Shown here: piece by piece, positions 62,000-64,000 of the stretch
Layout: each line of letters starts with the position of its first letter
How positions within the stretch are numbered: the stretch's first letter is position 1
Source: Stentor roeselii
Lineage: Eukaryota; Ciliophora; Heterotrichea; Heterotrichida; Stentoridae
DNA: 64,000 nt
Reading direction: 5' to 3'
Assembly (NCBI GenBank): GCA_006503475.1
Contig: RSEH01000068.1
Location: 1 to 64,000, forward strand
Notes under the pieces: generated by a model
Told to the model about the DNA's origin: nothing
Databases searched by the model: none
The model's input: the letters and a program-made list of their open reading frames with translations, nothing else
Made by a program: the position numbers and the translations under genes

Positions 62000-62479
62000 C
62001 TATTTCCTAGCTTTTAAATACTTTACCTTTTGTTTTTTCTTCTTCTGACCCTCGTCCTCTTCTTCTTCTTTTGTCCCAGTTGAGTTCGCCCAGATCAAAA
62101 AGTATTTAAAAGCGTAAAACCCGAGGTACCCAGGAATAACTGCGTAGATAACCCAGAAGTAGTCAGAAAAGCCACAAAGTGCCTGAACCGCGACATTGAT
62201 ACAAAAGACGTCCAAGTAATACTCGTACCCGATGCCTAGTTCAAGAGCTGACCTGATACCATTGTAAGTTACTCGGTTTATCAGTGAAAAAAATAACAAC
62301 TCGATCACTCGGGCAAAGCCGATAGTTGAGTAGTTCCAGACAAATTTAATCAAAAAGTAAAGAAGCTATTTAGTCTTTACACTTACGCCCAGGACTACTT
62401 GAAAGTAAATTTTTCTTTTGGCTTCAGAGTCTCGCTGGTTTTTCTTTGAGGACTGGTTTGCCTGATTGGATTATACCAT
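62000..62479 (-). CDS. TMEM208: TMEM208/SND2-type ER membrane protein
   Basis: Three exons: 62477-62479 (the ATG alone), 62381-62461, and 62000-62365. The 149-residue product reads MANQSSKKNQRDSEAKRKIY then two to three hydrophobic spans (FQVVLGVSLLYFLIKFVW; a central pair around VFCINVAVQALCGFSDYFWVIYAVIPGYLGFYAFKYFL, split over two helices). It ends with an acidic then Lys-rich tail (EEEEDEGQKKKKQK). The order and the 'LGxxxLYFLI...CFS/GFSDYxW...PGY' pattern match TMEM208 of animals and yeast Snd2, which target proteins to the ER independently of SRP. The only Met of the protein is the initiator, so the start is forced. Its start shares an 8-bp spacer with the gene to the right. Confidence 0.88.
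62366..62380 (-). other. 15-nt intron 2 of TMEM208
   Basis: Sense strand GTAAAGACTAAATAG, phase 0, terminal in-frame TAG. Splicing gives VVLGVSLLYFLIKF, a continuous first membrane helix. Confidence 0.92.
62462..62476 (-). other. 15-nt intron 1 of TMEM208, directly after ATG
   Basis: Sense strand GTATAATCCAATCAG immediately follows the start codon. Unspliced message would encode Met-Val and stop at TAA. Removal restores MANQSSKKNQ and the open frame. Confidence 0.88.
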
Positions 62480-62487
62480 CTTTATAA
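62480..62487. promoter_or_regulatory. 8-bp bidirectional start region, TMEM208/surface protein
   Basis: CTTTATAA separates the two divergent start codons. The self-complementary TTATAA lies 2 bp from the TMEM208 ATG and directly against the + strand ATG, so one hexamer could serve both directions. Confidence 0.7.
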
Positions 62488-64000
62488 ATGCTTTCTTTTG
62501 TCTTGATTTTCTTGGCTGAGGCTATTGACTTCAGGAATAAACTTGGGAAAGTCACTTGGCCTGTTACTACATGGGTTATTAGTCCACTTCAGAGTACCTC
62601 TTGGCATGAGGGAGAAACTGTTACACTCACTTTTTCTTTCTCGTCTACTGTGGATATGGACCCTGGAATTGCTGAAATTAGTTTTCCTGATGGATTTTCT
62701 GAAAATTTGGTAACTTATAGCTTGGATAAAGGGGTTGTCGCTTTGAATGACTATTCAATTAGTTTTGATGATTTTGAACTACCTGCTTCAGGAATATACG
62801 GTCCAATCGTAATCAAGCTTCGTCTCTCAGAAACAGGAACAATAGTAGCAATAAACCAGTTCTTCACAAGTATTTTCATTGAAGGTCCTAAGCCAGTTCC
62901 TGAAGATGGTTCCTTAACAGCAGTATTTTACGACGTAACAAAGCAATACGTGAGAGATTCCAGTTCAATATACTTCGACTTTAAAATATCTCAAAACCTT
63001 TGGAAATTCGACGTGTTTTACTTATACATCGATTCAAAATTCTCAATGCAAAGTCCTTCTTGCAAGTCACTAAAAGTGATTGGAGAATACAACAACTTAA
63101 ACAGTTCCAGTTCAACAAGTCTTAACACCCTGCCCTGTGTATATGAAAGTGACTTAAACCGAGTGAAGATATACGGTCTAGGAGTTGATATCTACATTGA
63201 AAGGCTCTCAGAGACTGGATATATTACAGGAAGACTCATGGTCAGTGGATTTACCAACCCTAACGCAGATTACGATGAAGAGAGTTACAATTGGCAACTT
63301 TACATTGGCAGGTATGGAGTCAACGCCTTTATCGCGGCTTATCAAGGCTCGGGTCCAACTACTTATACAGGAAAGATCTCAGTGTCCAGTTGGGAGCCGA
63401 GTAAAAGTGTTTACAGTGCAAGCGAAATTCCTCTGGGCATGACTCTTTACATGGACTTGACCTTTACCACTTCTCATGATATCCCGAAAGAGGGAAGCAT
63501 CAAGTTCAAGTTCTCTGGAGGTGTTAATATTAAAGAAAAGTCTTGGAGGTTTACTAGTTCAGGAATTCAGTCGGAGTCTTTAGGAGATAGTGAGTATTAC
63601 TTTTTTTCACCTTATGTCGGAGGAACTTGCACTTTTAACACTGCTACTGAACTTATTTGTAAAGACTTTGAAAATGATATTATTGCTGGAACACTTACTT
63701 TGACTACTTATACTTACTTTTTGTCTACTTCACCGTCGATTATGACTATTACTAGTTATGTGGATGGTATTCAAGGGACTATTATTGATGAAGTACTTGC
63801 CAATCCTGCTTCTATTGTTTATGCATCTTCTGAAAAGATGGATGTTACTGATAAATTTAATCTTTACTTTACTGATGCGCTGGATAACTCGGCGAATGAT
63901 AAGTACTTGGCAAATACTGGCCATGATGCCAAATATATGATCATTCAGTTTAAAATTTCTGAAAATATGGATGATGACCAGGTAACCATTAGAGTTCCAA
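62488..64000 (+). CDS. Secreted or surface protein, 3' part outside window
   Basis: An ATG directly after TTATAA starts a frame open to the window edge (504 codons). MLSFVLIFLAEA is a short signal peptide. The rest is rich in Ser, Thr and aromatic residues with beta-strand periodicity, few Cys (about five in the visible part) and several repeated G-x-[IV]-x-[IV] strands. It looks like a string of beta-sandwich extracellular modules, but I recognise no family. It is probably a large surface or secreted protein; a C-terminal anchor may lie beyond the window. It lies 8 bp from TMEM208. The frame carries no in-frame stop, so any intron in this part would have to be silent. Confidence 0.75.
   Translation, partial: MLSFVLIFLAEAIDFRNKLGKVTWPVTTWVISPLQSTSWHEGETVTLTFSFSSTVDMDPGIAEISFPDGFSENLVTYSLDKGVVALNDYSISFDDFELPASGIYGPIVIKLRLSETGTIVAINQFFTSIFIEGPKPVPEDGSLTAVFYDVTKQYVRDSSSIYFDFKISQNLWKFDVFYLYIDSKFSMQSPSCKSLKVIGEYNNLNSSSSTSLNTLPCVYESDLNRVKIYGLGVDIYIERLSETGYITGRLMVSGFTNPNADYDEESYNWQLYIGRYGVNAFIAAYQGSGPTTYTGKISVSSWEPSKSVYSASEIPLGMTLYMDLTFTTSHDIPKEGSIKFKFSGGVNIKEKSWRFTSSGIQSESLGDSEYYFFSPYVGGTCTFNTATELICKDFENDIIAGTLTLTTYTYFLSTSPSIMTITSYVDGIQGTIIDEVLANPASIVYASSEKMDVTDKFNLYFTDALDNSANDKYLANTGHDAKYMIIQFKISENMDDDQVTIRVP

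Noticed and set aside
9228-62476. In-frame TAA/TAG codons read as glutamine, as in many other ciliates
   Set aside because: All nine interrupting stops fall inside 15-mers with GTA...A..YAG, removing them restores conserved protein, and 29 of 30 genes end on TAA or TAG at sensible places.

Overview
The window is about 90% protein-coding and reads as macronuclear DNA of a heterotrich ciliate, most probably Stentor or a close relative. Three sequence features support this. Nine introns interrupt seven genes, and every one is exactly 15 nt (GTA start, A at position 10, YAG end). Genes finish on TAA (14), TAG (15) and once on TGA, with no in-frame stop in exons, so the code looks standard; this argues against Blepharisma-like (UGA=Trp) and Condylostoma-like codes. 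Spacing between genes is minute. I count 32 genes; the first and last run off the window edges.

Layout. 1-11236: a very large WD40 protein (-, partial), then a 2052-aa cysteine-rich surface protein with a multi-membrane C-terminus (+), then the widest gap (about 1.35 kb). 11237-20913: a miniature Nab2/ZC3H14-type zinc-finger protein and a complete VPS13 lipid-transfer protein with an internal PH domain (both -). 21130-30373: a multi-spanning membrane protein (+), a two-CNBD protein, a Sec23/24-finger plus vWA protein, a myristoylated coiled-coil protein, two small proteins and a tail-anchored coiled-coil protein. 30374-43927: a Tctex1 light chain, PP2A B'' subunit, DPP3, the nucleolar pair RRP8 and RNA polymerase I largest subunit, a DENN protein and NAPRT. 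44630-52040: an EF-hand protein, a truncated globin, a myristoylated coiled-coil/zinc-ribbon protein, an SMPD4-like protein and a coiled-coil protein. 52092-64000: a full-length Piezo mechanosensitive channel, four small unrecognised proteins and one of 460 aa, a second Tctex1 chain, TMEM208 and the start of a secreted or surface protein.

How it fits together. This is mostly housekeeping content (ribosome synthesis, membrane contact and traffic, NAD synthesis, ER insertion) plus ciliary and sensory genes. No mobile elements, tRNAs, rRNAs or CRISPR arrays were found. The most striking signals are architectural. Divergent start codons lie only 8, 11, 20 and 23 bp apart. Stop-to-start gaps are as small as 5-8 bp, and one pair of stop codons abuts with no base between. 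A TATAA/TTAATAA-like element sits directly against most start codons. In TMEM208 the first coding exon is only the ATG. The candidate mechanoreceptor Piezo is notable in a lineage known for touch-triggered contraction.
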